Of a stretch of DNA of 64,000 nucleotides, positions 23,901-38,900 are shown piece after piece. The position numbers and the translations under genes were made by a program. This stretch comes from Ifrita kowaldi (lineage: Eukaryota > Chordata > Aves > Passeriformes > Cinclosomatidae), in assembly GCA_013398055.1 (NCBI GenBank), contig VZRS01009615.1, positions 444,760 to 508,759 on the forward strand, written 5' to 3'. The notes beneath the pieces are model-generated. The model was not told where the DNA came from. It saw only the letters and a program-made list of their open reading frames with translations, and did no database searches. Each line of letters starts with the position of its first letter. Position 1 is the stretch's first letter.

Positions 23901-26900
23901 TTGAAGACCATCAAACATAGGTGTAATTTCCTTGTGAAACCTCGAGAATTCCTGTACAAGCAATTGAAATTAGTAAATTAGAAATTTGTAAGCACTGATG
24001 AATTGTTAAATCTGAAATTGTGGAAATACTGCTGATAAAACATTTCATTTTTCTATTGCATCTAATTCCAAGGCATATTGTTGGAAATACCATGTTGGGA
24101 TAATAATGCCCTGTTGTGCACATAGTCTGTTAGGAAAATATTGGAATTACACGCTGCACATTTTAATATCTTCCCTAATCCCACATATGATAGGCTGACT
24201 CATATAATACAACTATGATACATGATATTTTATCATATGATTATCAGTATCAGGATACAATTAAAAAGTCCATTATCCAGTAATATATTCCAAGCAGATG
24301 AGAATATTTCTGAAGATGTTAAAAAATCATGTCACATTTTTGCCTGACATTTTTGGATAATATTAAAAACTAGACAGGGATTGAGAATGTTGACATGTCA
24401 GTGCCTTACAGAAGAAACAGCATATCTACATGCCCCAAATATTACGTATTTCCTGTTCCCTTTGCTGTGCCATTAACTACTTTCTGTAACCATCCATGTT
24501 GCTTGCTTGTATTAAATGGGACTGAGAACAATCAGACTGGACTCTGTAACTCACTCTTTCAAGGCAATAACAAAACCTCAGCACCCTGAAGTTTCACTGG
24601 GATCTTCCTCTTTTAGGAATTTGCTTCACATCTCTTGAATTTACTCTATGGGAACAATTCTTTGATGTAACAAAATACTGAAAAATTATGGGGGTTGTGA
24701 TAGTTGTTCACCCCATGACCAAGAGTACTGCAGCTGTCTAGAATTTTTTACTGCAGTGTCTTATCATTAATTGTGCCATCAGAGCTGCTGGAGCAGGAAA
24801 ACAAAACCAGTTATTCTTACCTTGTACACGAATGTGCACACAAAATCTATGAAACCAACTTGGAGCTTAGGTAGTTCATCTCCTTTGTTTCTGTCCATCA
24901 TAGGCTAGAACAGAAGAGCAATGGTTTAGAGTATGTAGATATCATGCTTTTTGGTACAGTGATCTCATAAGCATCATGGTTCATTATTTATTCCGTGTTT
25001 TAGTAGCAGTTAATATTGCTTAACACAGTTACATTATTTGGTACTTACAATAGGTTGTTGCTGTAGCACAGTTCGTTCTAGGTCACCTTGCTCCCAGAAT
25101 TCATTTGCAACCATGAGGGCAACCTGAATGGGCACAATTCAGTGGAATTGTCAGCAGAAAGTAGTAAATTCAAATAAATAAAACAAGGCTTTCCAGAAAA
25201 CATGAAAAAACCTACCAACACTGTCTGCTGTACTTAAGGCCTTTCCCAGCAAATTATCACTAATAATATTTTGATGCATGCTGAATAAATAACAGATTAT
25301 TGCCAACAGGAACAAGGCAACATTAGCAACATAACAGTCTTGTAATACCTGTAATGGGCATAACTTAGAAGAGCAAGTATTTGCAGTTGTATTTTGATTA
25401 TGCTTTGTTAAAACATATTCCTGTAAGGCTAAGTGATGACCTTCAGCAGGATGGTCAATAAATCCTGGAGTACTTGAAGTACTTATGTACCACACTGTAT
25501 TACAGAATTGTAGTGTGTTTAAGCTACTTTGCAGTGGCACCAAGATCTACAGAACAGACGCAATTCAAACCATACTGTTGTTAAATCTGTGCCTTAAAAA
25601 TAGCTGGAAAGTAGCAAAAGTTGTCTAGCAAAGAAATAATTGAGTGATATTTAAGGGTAGCTAGAACAGCTGCCAGAATCGGCTGTGCCAGTTTCAGTGG
25701 AAGGACAGGTAGAGAAGAGTTGACGACTGTAGAGTGGTTGAGACATTATGGATCACCTACACTCACAGTGACAGAAAGGTAGAGGTTCCTTTTGAAGCAG
25801 CAGGTACTTAAACATGTATCAAATGTTAATAAGTTAATTTTTTTTAATTGATCATGCACCAAATGGGCAGTAAAACAGAGAGTAAATGCAGTATTGTCTA
25901 TTTCAAAAGTACCTACCTTACTCTGCACTTCCCAGGGCTTGGTTATTGCAGACAGGTCACATCCAGTCATCATCATGGCCCTTTGAAAACAAAAACCAAA
26001 ACAAGAGTATAGTTCCAGGTGTCAAGAGGTTGATACCAGACCCTTTTCAGTGGTGCCCAACAACAGGGCGAGGAGCTATGGCAATAAACTAAACTATAGG
26101 AAGTTCCACCTCAACATGACAAAGACCAAATATCCATTGACGGTAGCAGAGCACTGGAACAGGCTACCCAGGGACATTGTGGAGTCTCTGGAGACATTTA
26201 AAATCCGCCTGCACCAGTTCCTGTGTAACCTGCTCTAAGGCACCCTGCCTTGGGAGAGGGGTTGGACAGGGTGATCTCCAGAGGTCCCTTCCAACCTAAC
26301 TATCCTGTGCTAGGATGATTATAAAAAAATAAAAGTTCTAGATTTTAAGGAATTTAAATACCTATGATGCCAAATGGATTAATATTTTGCACATTTTAAG
26401 AAGATTGTAGGCATCTGTTTCTAAATTAAAATCATCGTTATGATTGTCATTGGACAGTAACGGTCCAAATTGGCATGTTTGGGTGCCCAGATTAATTTAA
26501 AATCTCGTCCTTGATAATTGATTGAATAGGGAGTAAAATATTAGCCACTTACATGATGACTTCTTTTTTCGTTGGGTCAATAGATATATACTTAATTGCC
26601 TGCTCTTCTGTTTCCATTTTTTCAATTGCATCCACAATCTTTTGAAACATAGTTCTTTTCCTGTTAAAACAAACCAATAAAGCATATATTACTGAATGTG
26701 AGTTCCTGCATTAAAAATGAAATAGAAAACCATATTTATGATATTTGTGCTTTTGCTGTTCTTTCCCAAGAACCATCCTAGTCGTGGTATCTAAGTAACA
26801 CTTTCCTGCAGTTGAACGCAAACTTTTCAGGTAACCCAGACATTTAGCTTTTGCTGTATACCACTGACATGTGAAGTAATATGTCAGAGTTCCTGACAAA

Positions 26901-29900
26901 GAAACAAATAACCTATTTCCTGCATCTTCAGATTAAACTCTTTGGGGTGGCATTCTTATTTTTTAGCATTACGTGTTTGTTACTTCCTGTAACATACTGA
27001 ATTGGGAAAAGTGAAGCAAATACTAATAAATGCTCTGCCACTCCCACCCATCAAAAATCCTAAGAATTACTAAGACCTGACTGAAAAGAACTTTCAGAAA
27101 TACAAACATGTCTTGCTATTGCTTCATAAATCTAGTTTGTGCTCAGAATTGATGAAATAATGGAATTACTGTTCTCTAAATCTTAATAACTGCTGTTGAA
27201 CAACTTCCTGAATTTTTACCTGTCTTCTGACTTTAAACTATCCCAGTCATAAAACAAAAGTCTCCACATATCTTTAAGGAAGATACCCATTATTAAAGCA
27301 CATTAATTCACTAACTTACGAATAGAATTGATATTTGGAGTCTTTGGCATATTTAGCACTGGGATCAGTGGATGTCTGCTGGGTTTTTTAATTTTCAGCA
27401 TGGCACACAACCTCGTGATTAGGCTACTGAACGCACACTTCTGGAATGTAGTGCTTGCTGTAACTAAAAGTATATTGAAACTACCTACTATATAATACTA
27501 AGTTTTATATACATTCATGCATTCTCTAATTTGAAAGCTTATAATCGAACAAAGAATGTCTTGGTTTTTGCAAGAATTAGGCTCAACATGTTAAATAGAG
27601 CTCTGTTCTCTGCATATAAACATCTCTGTATGCTGCATATAAACAACTGAAAACTACAGTTATACAATCTGTAGCATTGATTTTTTTCAGTAGGAAGTTA
27701 TATAGAATTTAGTACTTACTTGAAATACAAAGCCAAGTCAGTTGCTATTATTGCAACTTCAAATAAGTGTAGAACGGTTTCATACTGGCGCTTATTTAGG
27801 TTCTGGAAGATGTTTAAACTCTGCAAGGTGGAAAGTTTATGATTTCAATTCCTTTTATAACACTGTCTTTGGTTTGTACTATACAGAACAGGTAACAAAA
27901 TTGTCCAACTACAGTCCTTAAAATAATGATAAAAATTAAGAATTCATATTCCATAAACCTAATTTTCCTGAATTTTTAAAGCATCCCAGTTCCCCTTTTT
28001 TTCCTGTTACGCTGGGTTGGCACAATTGCCTGCAGCAGTGTGTGGGACCTACCATGGTAAGTGCAATGTCCTTTTTCTCAAGCAAAGGAAATGAGACCAT
28101 CACACAGCATTTTTCTGAGTGTCTTGGTTTTATTTCCTTGTTTAACAGAAATACAAGGCCTGCGTGAGCCAGGGCACAGCTTTGCTGCTGGTGAGAGCCT
28201 CCAGAGGTCCTGCCAGCTGCTCTGCCCGAGAGCAGGAGGCTATCCCTGGCATATCACATTTGAAAAAGTGCAGCGCTATCAATAAAGGGAAAGGTGTTTG
28301 TTTTCGTATCATAAACATTCTGGGTTTTTTATTAACATAGTGCTACTGCTTAGCGTAAGGATTTATTCCTCGACCTCGTGAGGTCAGGCAATAGCATCAC
28401 CACAGGGATTAGGAGTGGAAAATGAGGGCAAAGTGGATGCCTGTCCTGCTGCTGCAAACAAGGGATGGAAGGGGTGCATATGTGCATGCCCTGCTGTTAA
28501 ATCACCCTGCGAAATACGTAGTAAAGACTGTAAATGGTGTCCTTTGCTGTAGCCGGGCCAGAGCCTGGCGCCGCTGAGGGCAGGGTGGCCGGTGCCCAGC
28601 GGAGCAGCAGGGCCCTGAGGGGCAGCTGAGCCGGGGACTGCGGTGGGAGCATCACCCTGGGCTGCTGGGAAGGGCAGCTGGGGACGGCTGCCTAATGCAG
28701 GAACATCGGTAATGGAGCTGCAGCAGAGCCTGCCATACCCCGGCCCTCTTTAGCAAGGTAAGGTGTGGGGTGGGTCTGGCCTGAGGGCAAGGGGCCCTCC
28801 ATGAACAGTTCCATCCCTTTGTTCCTCAGCTGCCAGAGCCTGCTGCTGAATTCAGACCTCATAAACCAGGCACAGTGGTTTAATCTCTGGAAAAGATTTT
28901 GTATGTATATATTGTATTTTCTGCTTTAGTTTCAACATCAGCTATTTTGTGCAAACAGAAAAATCCTGAGGAGTGTGAGCAAGGCTCAGAGGAGAAGCTT
29001 TTCTATCTGAGGTGAATCTGTTCCAGGCAGAATCACTGATGTTTCTGTAAAAGTGGAAAGTGCCTAAGAATTTGTCTTGAACTTCTGAATTTTAGCATTT
29101 TTTGGTGTGGACCTAGAGGAGTGCATGAGACCCAGTGAAATTTGGAACATTGTAACTTAATTGGATCTTTAGTGTTGATTGGTGTGAGCAGAAGGTCCAT
29201 GACATACCTCATCTTGCAGCAGGGTTTTACTGTACTCTAGGTGATGCCTTTCTAAAATGGAAGAGCCATGAAGTTTTGCCAGGGGAGCAGCTGACCTGTT
29301 GAAAAATAAGCAATTCTTTAGAATATAATATATATATATAATTTTGAAGGCAATAGTTTTTATTCAGGTTTCATATTTTTAGGATTAAAATGCTTCTGAT
29401 CTGCATGTTCAATAATTTGCTCTGTATACATTAACCATTGCTATGATAGTGTAATCTGTATACATTAGCTATTGGTATGATGCAGAGAAAAAAACCCAAT
29501 TTACTTCCCTTCATTTTTGTGACTGAAGAATGATGGAACTTGGAGAGCATTGGGTGTTCAGTGCCCACTAAAGTAAAAGTCATTGTAAGATGCCTCAAAA
29601 CTCAAAGACTGTGGTATTTAAAATATGCCTTCATTTTGTCTTGAGTGTTCAGGTTTGCTGTTTGTTTAATCTATGCCCCTTTTGTGTAGCTTAAAAGTAG
29701 CTTTCATCCATCTTTTAGTGTTTATTCTGTGGCATGGCTTTTGAACTCTTGTATGTCTGTAATGACTGGGCCATGTGCCCTGGGATTCTAGTTAACTGGA
29801 AGTTAAATCTAAAGTAACAATATAATAGAATTTAATTCCTCTAATGCCCTTGGGCTACTTCACTCCCCCAAAATTGCCGTTTTATGGACAGCACAAGTCC

Positions 29901-32900
29901 TGATAGTTTAAGTTGTTTCAGTTTTACCTGATCTTAAAGCATTGCCCTGACACTGGATTAAGCTTCAAGCAGAGGAAATTCTGTGTTGGATTATGGTCGT
30001 GGGATGAAGGGAGAAGTGTCCCACCTACATGGGCTCCAGGGAGTTCTGCATGTTTGGAAGAGTATTTCCCTCCTTTTTCCCTTGGCTTATAGCTGTTTCC
30101 CAGATAACCCAAGGTGGATTGCTGCATGGTACCCGTACTTTCTGATGCGATTAGGACTGTCATGGTAAAGCCTGATAAGTTTTATAAATAGCTTTACTGC
30201 ATATGACCTCATGTAGAGGGCTTTCAGCTAGGGAAGACCACAGTGGGAAGATTTAAACCCCCTTTAAACTTGTTTAGATGAGAGACAGTCCATTGAATCA
30301 GAATCAGCATCTGTCATTCTCTCTCCTACGTCACCTGGAGAATCCCTGGGAATTATCAGAAAATCCCTTTGCGTCACTGCCCCAGCACGCAGGCTGAAAA
30401 GGCTGAAATGTGAGGAGTGTATTCAGGGTCAGAGGGGTAGGATCAATCACTCTGGAGATACTGTTGGTGGAAACTAGCCCAAAAATTATAGTCTTCTGAT
30501 ACACATGACATTCTGAGAAACATGTATTCTCTGGAATGGAAACAAGTCCTCACAGATCACATAAAAGACTAAATGGTAGGTTGTTTACTCTTCTCGAGAA
30601 GAGTGGGTCTCGCCATGGTAGGTAAGGTTGTAATACAAAGTAAAATTTGAATGAATTAATATTGTTTCATAACAAACAAGGTAAAAATCACAAAGAAATA
30701 ATTGAGAATATTTTCTCAGAACATATTAGAGCATGAATTGCAAAGCTTTAACCTTGTGATGTGTAACTTCTGGGCATGTGGACCCAGTGGTAGAATTCGA
30801 GTATGTTAACTCAGACTTTCGTACAACACGAGGAGATTACACCTCAGGAAAGGATCTATATCAGGAAACTGAGTGTAGGGGGGAACAACTGAACTAGTCA
30901 AATTATACAGTGGAAAATAGAGAAAAAAATTCTGTCTCCCTCTAAACTGAGCCTTGTCTATGTCACATCTTGAATCCGTTTCCAGAAAACTGCTTATGCC
31001 CTGTCTTGAAAAAGTAATACAGTTAGGGGTTTTAATTTACTTTACTAATTTCTTTGTGTCCTCATGTTCATGAGGCTCTGTCTGCTACAATCAAAGCATT
31101 GCTAGAATTTTAAAAAGCTAGAGTCTTAAAAATGGATTGTAGTTTCAGGGGATCCTTCTAAGATTCTGCCTTTGCATCTTGTCTTTGTGTTTCAGCTGCC
31201 TCAAGTGCTCTGGGGCAGAAATCTTCTGTAGCATAATTACTTATTCATGCCAGATGAGTATGGAATGTATGCCTTGTATTTTTGCAAGTTTTAATTTTTT
31301 TTTGCTTGTTTTCCACTAAAAATAGTACATCTCCATGTATTTGATCACTTATACTTACTTCATTTGGTACAAGTTATTGGTCCCTCTGTGATCAATGTCA
31401 TGGCAGAAAGCAGCAGCAACCATGGCAAAGGCTTCTAGATCAGTATAGTATTTCTTTATTTTGCCTGTCTGTAAAAGAAAACAAATAACTCTGAGTGTGT
31501 GTCTTCCTGAATTTTCCATCTGGAGCTGAAAGAAAACTAAATAATGAATGTGAAGTTAATATTAGCAACATTACCATCAGCAGAGTAAACATTGTTTGTC
31601 CCACATTGAATCCATGTCTCCAGTTATGGTAAGTGATATCCCGATAACCCTTCCTGACTGTGTACATCCATCTTGTAAGGACCTGTTGGGAACAAAAGTG
31701 AGTAAGACAGCTCTTAATTGAAACAAAACAAAGGAATTCCCATTAAATCACTACAATATACTATGAAATTATTTAATTGTGCAAGTTCTTTGAAAACAAA
31801 TGTTTTTCATTGAATTAAACATGGGAACAGCAAATTTTTCTTACATAAATGCTTGTGGATTTAATTCCTTACCTAGCTCACACAGTTCAGGATTAGTTTT
31901 ATGTTTTTGTGACAAATATGTAAATGTTTCATTGAGAATGGAAGATTGTTAACCATATCACTATTATTTTAGTATTGCCTACTTCAAGATTAAAGTACGT
32001 AAAACCAGCTATATTTCTTTCTCTTAAAAATAAATATAAACAAGAAAAAATAAACCAGACCTCAGCTGGGACTTTGAACTTTTCAACAACATTTATCTCA
32101 AAGAACAGTCGTATTCCACAAGTTATCAGGCCATGCTCTGTAACAGGGAAGTCACTGAAGCGGAATTCATACAGTTCTAAATCTTTTGGATCAGGTAATT
32201 CTTCTTTCTGTTAGAAAAAATCAAAACCAAGGGTTTTTCTGGCAAGAGCGAAGTTGGAAAAGCTTTTTTGATTTTTTCAATAGAAATATTACTCAAGGAA
32301 AGTATGCCTACTATGTCTTCAAAGGACTCAGGTGTCAGTACACGCTAATATGTATTAAGTTATGAAATACAATCATGAGGCTGCTGGCTTTCTTCTCAAA
32401 GTGAATAGATAAAAGCCTCGGGCAATTCCTAGTCTGAATTCCAACACGATGTGTTGTGACTATCTCAGTACTTCCTTAGTTTAGAAATCTTGGGCCTTGG
32501 AAATTCTCCTTCCTGGTATAAAATCCTATGATTCTTCTGCTTTTAACCTGATCTCAAGGCTACATTCATCTTTTTCACAACCAGATTAAATTGCCTATTT
32601 TGTATTTGTGATATAGATTCACATTGAATAGCCTAACTGGTAATACTGCTATTAGTGAACTGTTCTATAACACTCTTCATCTCTCTCAAAGCCTAGGGAT
32701 TAATATTATATTTTAAAGTATGTGCTCCAATCCAAACAAGAATTAACTCAAGGAAGACTGATGCAACCCAAAAAATAGCTTATATTATCACAATGACTCC
32801 CTTCCTCCAAAGTAGTCTATAAGTGGTCTTCACTTTATGGAGAAAGAAAAAAGACAACTGAATGTATGCATATATTTCAACCAATAAGGCTGATCATCCA

Positions 32901-35900
32901 TTTCCTTCTCCTGGGGTTTTTCCTTTATATCTATGCAGATCTGAGATCAAGGACAAAGAAACCTAGACCAGTGGTGTTTTAAGACCTATTACTTTGTGAA
33001 TCATCAGATCTAGAAACACCTGCTTTATCCTATTAGCTATCTGGGATTCCAGGTCTTATAATAGGATAAAGCACTTGCATGTAGCCTTGGCAGTGCAGAA
33101 GATATTAGACCTTTGAATTTGTGACTCCATGATGTTGAAAGGACAAATTGCTTTTTGTAGATTTAAAAATTCATACAAGTATTATGTTTTTAAATTTGGA
33201 GCCTGTACCAAAATAATCAGATTTTGCTCTACCCATAGAGAAATTTTATAGTCTATTATTTTTTAAGCTTTTCATGCAGCTGAATTAAATTTCCTTCAAA
33301 TGGTATGTGAAGCTACACACTGTCTGTTGATGTTTTTTTATTCCACCACTTGCAAGCTGTGTGAGCATCTGTTGTGTGGAAGCCAGTAAAACATTAACAC
33401 CAATGCATTCCAGCATGCGCATACACATAACTAAAAAGAGTTTCATGAGGTCTTTTCCCTATGGCTATGTGTACATTAGCAAATGTGGTGTAACAGGAGG
33501 AAAAATGTGAAGTGCTTGGTACTGGAAGTCAACAGATTTGTGTATATTTTGACCTTTTTTCTTCAACTTAGCTCTGTTTTGATACATTAATAGTGGAAGT
33601 TCATTCAGTGTTTTCATTCAGAGCACGTCTTTGAGGTTTTTTCAGATAAAGTAGGCCAGTTCCTGTGCTCCAGGACTGCTGAAGTGCACTAAATGGGCAA
33701 AAATAGGAGCTTTCTTCCAAAAAGACACTGTCTTTCTATATTGAAATGCTAAGGCAGCCAGAGGACTGCACAGTCTGGAAAAGAAAGTGACTAATTTTTG
33801 TTTTAGTAGTAGCAGAGGAGTAGAGCAGAGAACTCTAGGTCAAATCTGTTTTGTCACTGTGGAGTCATGGATCACTGCCTGAGGAAATGCGGGAAAATAA
33901 CCTGAAAGTAATTTTTTTCCACTGGACACTAGCACTTATGTTCTTTTGCTAAGAATGAAAGTGGCTTCACAACAATATCCCTTCTTTCATTTTCAGAATT
34001 AAATAAATTAAATTCAGTTATAGATACAGCATTGTGCCTATGGATATTTTAAGAAATTTAACACTTTAAATGTTAATTAATATGAAAATGTCTATATAAC
34101 TCTGACTGTTGATGTACATTTGGGACAGAACATTTCCCCTTAGGTAACAGTGGGGTATGCACATAGAAGGACAGAAAAGGTTGAGGATGTCTTACTAAAT
34201 CAGCTTCACACAGCCTGTGGAACTGATAGCTAACATTGGTTGTATCAGTCAGGATTTCACTATAGACAACTTTTTCTATGATGAGGGCACATTGCTATCT
34301 GGTATAAATACACCACCAGAATTTTCAGTTTAATGACTTACCAAAATCCTGACGAGATCCTTTTGATCACATTCCTCTAAACTGTTTGCATTTAATTTCT
34401 CCTTGTATTTCTAAAAACGAAAAAGAGTAAGAAAATTCAGGTTTTGTGTAGTAAGTTTCCTATTTTAATTTTGTGGCCATGGACAGAAACTCACCAGGAT
34501 AGATTCAACTTCAGCAGGAGTGGCCTTTGTCTGGTACATAAGCATTTCCTGAGCAATGTCTTTCCTGTTTTCAAGTTTGTTCATTTTGTCATAAGTGTCA
34601 GTATTTAAAACAGACCACCCCAGGAACTGTGTGAGAGTCTGCAACAAAGCCAAGTAAAGTAGAGATGATGCCTTGACAACAGAATGAACCTGACAATTTG
34701 ACTTAGTTTTCTTAAAGTCCCATTTTTGGTAATGCCCTTTGAAAAGCAAGGTGCTACTCTACTAGTTAGAGGCCTTTATCTTCCCTCAGCCAGTTCTGTT
34801 AGCACTCACAGCTTCTAATGACATTTGGCTCAGCCTAGTAATTAAGTAATTAATATTCCCATTTTATATACAGGACTTTGAGGCTTATGAAGCTTAAGTC
34901 AGGTGGGTGGACTTGGCTTCATTGTGTAGCATCTTATCTTGCCTGAGTGCATGTGATTATGAATGCCATGACCGCAGGCTTGATATCCATTGGCAAGCAG
35001 CACACCATACCTGCTTACCCACTGCTACTTAGGAGATGCTGACCATCATTAAAAAGTCAAAGCATTAAAAGTAAAATTACAAGTGATTTCTGTTCATTAC
35101 TGGAATGTAAATGATCACTCACAAATTTTCAGTTTTATAAAGAGAGATAAAATCTCCGATACTTAAGATACCGCTTTGTGAAGAAGATAGACATTTGTCT
35201 AGATATGGCCTAGTTGAAAAATTTTTGACATATAAAAATTACTTTTTACTGCAATATTTTTATTAACATCACATAGCTCCTCAGACCCTCTAATCCTATT
35301 AAGCTTACTTCAGTGATCTGTTCATCATACTCGTCAAAAGGTTTTCCATCTTTCCTATTGTAAAACGTAGCAACTCCCACAATTTCTTCTTTTTTGTTGA
35401 CAATAGGTAATGACAAGACGTTTTTGACAACCCATCCGGATTCATCCACTGGTCCTTTCTGTAGGAAAGCAAAAAATCAGGAAATGTGTATTTCTTTGAA
35501 AGTAGTAATACAGCTATGGATATAAGCAAAGTAGCAAGAAGCTTTTGTTTGTGCATCACAGTTGAATGAGAAATTATTTATACAATCAACTGTAAAACCA
35601 ATTAGTGGCAAGCACTAGAATATTTTTCACCAATATTCATACTTATTAACATTACTGGATTTACCTGAAATGAGAAGTACTCATCTGATGGTGCATCCAT
35701 CATGTTACAAATCTGCAGCATAAAGAAAACGAGACATTTTTAAAATTGAATACAATGTAAATCAAAACTTTATATATGGCCTAATATTTTTAAAAGGAAT
35801 ATTTATTTTATAAGCTAACAATAGTGAGCATCCTAACTAGCCACAGAAGCTAAAATTGTTCCTCTTAAATTAGATGTGGTTATTCTAACAGACATAATTT

Positions 35901-38900
35901 CTGAATGTTTGTGGCAAAGTCCCTCAGTGTCTCACAGTGCAAAAGCATAATGGTTAAGAAAATCACTTCCAGTTTAAAATGGCATGGAGATTTCTAGAAA
36001 AAAATAGTTGAGTACTGAGGGCTCTATTAAAAATGCCACAGGGTTACTCACGGCTGTCATACATCCTGACTTCGAATTACATACGTCTACCCAAGAAGAT
36101 GTAGGAAATAAAGAAAAATTTAAAACCTTGCATGTGATGATTTTCTTACTTTGACATTTTTGGGGACATTTAGCACACCTGAAAAGTGACATCAGACACA
36201 GACATTATTCCTCTAATATCACCACAATCTGAGGGAAATTATCCTGCTGTTTTCACCATTTGTGCTGAGGCCTTGTCTCCATCCAAGATACTGATTCAAA
36301 TGATTTCACTGGGAACCAAAGGCGCTGGAAGCAGCATGGTATTTTTGTGGAGGATTTTGGTCATAGCGAGGTTTGAGGGTTTTTTGTTCAATCAGAACTA
36401 CTGCAGGATTCAAAACTCTAGTTTTTAGTTTTGTTATGAACTTACAAGACCATTTTCAGCAACATATGTTGGCAATCCACTGACAAGACACCAGTGATCT
36501 GCTGGAGGTGACCTTTTGAGAGACAATGAAATTAATTTATTTCTACAATATAGACATGCTATTCTATCCCAGCAATATCTAACTACCACACATTCACAAG
36601 CTGCCAATGAATACTCACGGAATGACTTTGATTTCTTCTTGTCCGTGTAAAAGATAGTCAATAATCTTATAAAAGTTGACTTCCTATATAAAAATATAAA
36701 AACATCTAGGTGACTTGTACAACTTCAATGTCAAACTTAAGATTTATAAAAAGAAAAATTAATATCCTCACTCGTCCATCAGGTGTCTTGGGGCCTTTGT
36801 AAGGCTCTGCCTCCCCCAGCCGGATTGGCCACTCATCATAGAACTCCTGAGAAAATGGAGGGAAAAGGGAAAAAGGGAAAAACAGATCAGTTCTGTGTTC
36901 ATAGATAACATCAGATCAGTGGATTACCATTTGATTTTAATTTCTACATAGTTTACTATGGTCACATTTCAGACAATTTTAAGAAAACATGGGTAATTAT
37001 ATTCCAGACAAGAAATGTTTGCCAGTAAATTGCAGGCTAATCTTATCTCTAGGTAGTTGTACAGCTTAATTGTTCTTTTAGCAGGTAGATATTTCTAAAG
37101 CAATAATCAGACCTGCAAATCTACCCTTTCTCACATGGAATTAAGAATATGAAAAAATATTTCAGAATTGGCCTTTATGTTTATTGTGGTTGTATCCTTT
37201 GCCACACTTATATTTTGCGTGTAATCTTTGTAACGTTGCTAGATTTCATATCAATTATCCCAAAGAGTTAGAAAGCATGGTAACTTTGTGTCTTGGAGAC
37301 TTCAAGTCAGGAGTGGCACATTGCTAGCAAGTAGGAAAAATAGTTGTTACCTTCTCTTTAGTCATATCCAGCAGACCAACAGAGTATCTTTCACAGTTCA
37401 AATACATTCGAATAGTATACAGTGCTTTGTGAAACTGTCGTTCTATGTCTGTTAGCTCTTCAAATACTTTGTTGGCAGACCACAAAAGCATCTATTTACA
37501 ACAAAAGAGAAAGAGGATAATGTTCAGAACAGTAAGAAAACATAAACATATGAATCCTAGGCATTCCAGAATGAAATTATAAGATGCATTACTGTTATTA
37601 AATTAAAAAAGAATAAATAGATTGTATCCTTACTTCAATAACCTTGCAAGAATATGAAATATTGGGAATGATAATTGTTTCATACAAAAATGTAAGTATT
37701 ATCATAAAAAAATGCTTCTATACCTGGCTTTTTCGTGATTCAATGTTGTAGAGATACGACGTATGATGATTTCTTAGGCTCAAAGATATAAAGTTGAGGT
37801 ATTTTTTAAATATCTAAAAATGACAAAAATCAAATATAAGACAAAAGTATTAAATTAAGAGATAGAGTCACTCAAACTACTTGTTGAACGAAAAGCTGTA
37901 TTATTGTGTGACATTTTACCTCTTCATCCTCTTTTGAGAACTCAGGGGCATTTAATTTGTTGAGTGCCATCACAACAGCAAGCACCTCTTTACCCTGTGT
38001 AATTGCAGTTGCCAACATATTGACTGTTTTGTAACCAGTTTTTTTGTCCATAAAGTCAGAAAAATGGTTGTTCTGAAAGAAAAGAAAAGAATCACAGGTT
38101 AAATGCACAACAATTACTTACCATGCCAAGAGCAAATGATCATTCTGTTTGATAACTGATGTTTGCAATGCTGTGAGAACTGTTTCACAGTGCAGTAGGT
38201 TTATACTTGAAAAAAACCCACTATCATTATTTAACTCAGTCTTGGAGAGTTACATGTACAAGCTTAACCAAGGCATAGGTTATGAAGATAGCTTCTGAAA
38301 CCAAGTTCTGTGCAGGTCTTTATTATAATGCTGAGGAATTAAAAATATGGGAAATAATAATAAGTGAAATAATAATATGATCTTGTGACTACCTGTGAAC
38401 CTAACATATATGGCTTATGTGTTAGAGAGTTACTTCAAAGCTGTGTTAATATTTATTATGATTTAATTATTTCTGTAAATAAAATTCATTATACATTTCC
38501 CTCACACACTATTTAAAAGTACCACCTGTCCTGGCTAAAAATACTTATGGCAGTGAAGCATCCCCAGCAAGTATTCATCTGGCTGAGCTGTTTCTTATTC
38601 CTTCCTGTCTGACACACGCTCATCCCTGTTGCTCCCAGCTCTACATGCTCTTTTGATGAAAGATATAGGACCAGAGCTGCTTTTGTTGAGTGCGTGATCC
38701 TGTGGGAATGAGGCCATGTGACTAACGAATGAGCCACAACTAACTACTCCACATTTACATTTTCATCCTTAAAACCAAATACTGAGGAGAGTTTAGCAAA
38801 AGCTATTATTTTAAATTTTTTTAATGTAAAAAATGCTGGTAAGCTAGTTCATGCTTCATGGAGAACTGTTTTATTTCCTCATATCAAAGAAATTCTTGGT

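Larger units (their letters stand above)
29296..31358 (-). other. PDE6C intron 14
   Basis: This is a 2.1 kb intron without recognised exons. It carries a (TA)n run at about 29326-29342, an imperfect 33-bp tandem duplication (29422-29487) and an 18-bp perfect palindrome (30587-30604). Confidence 0.75.
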
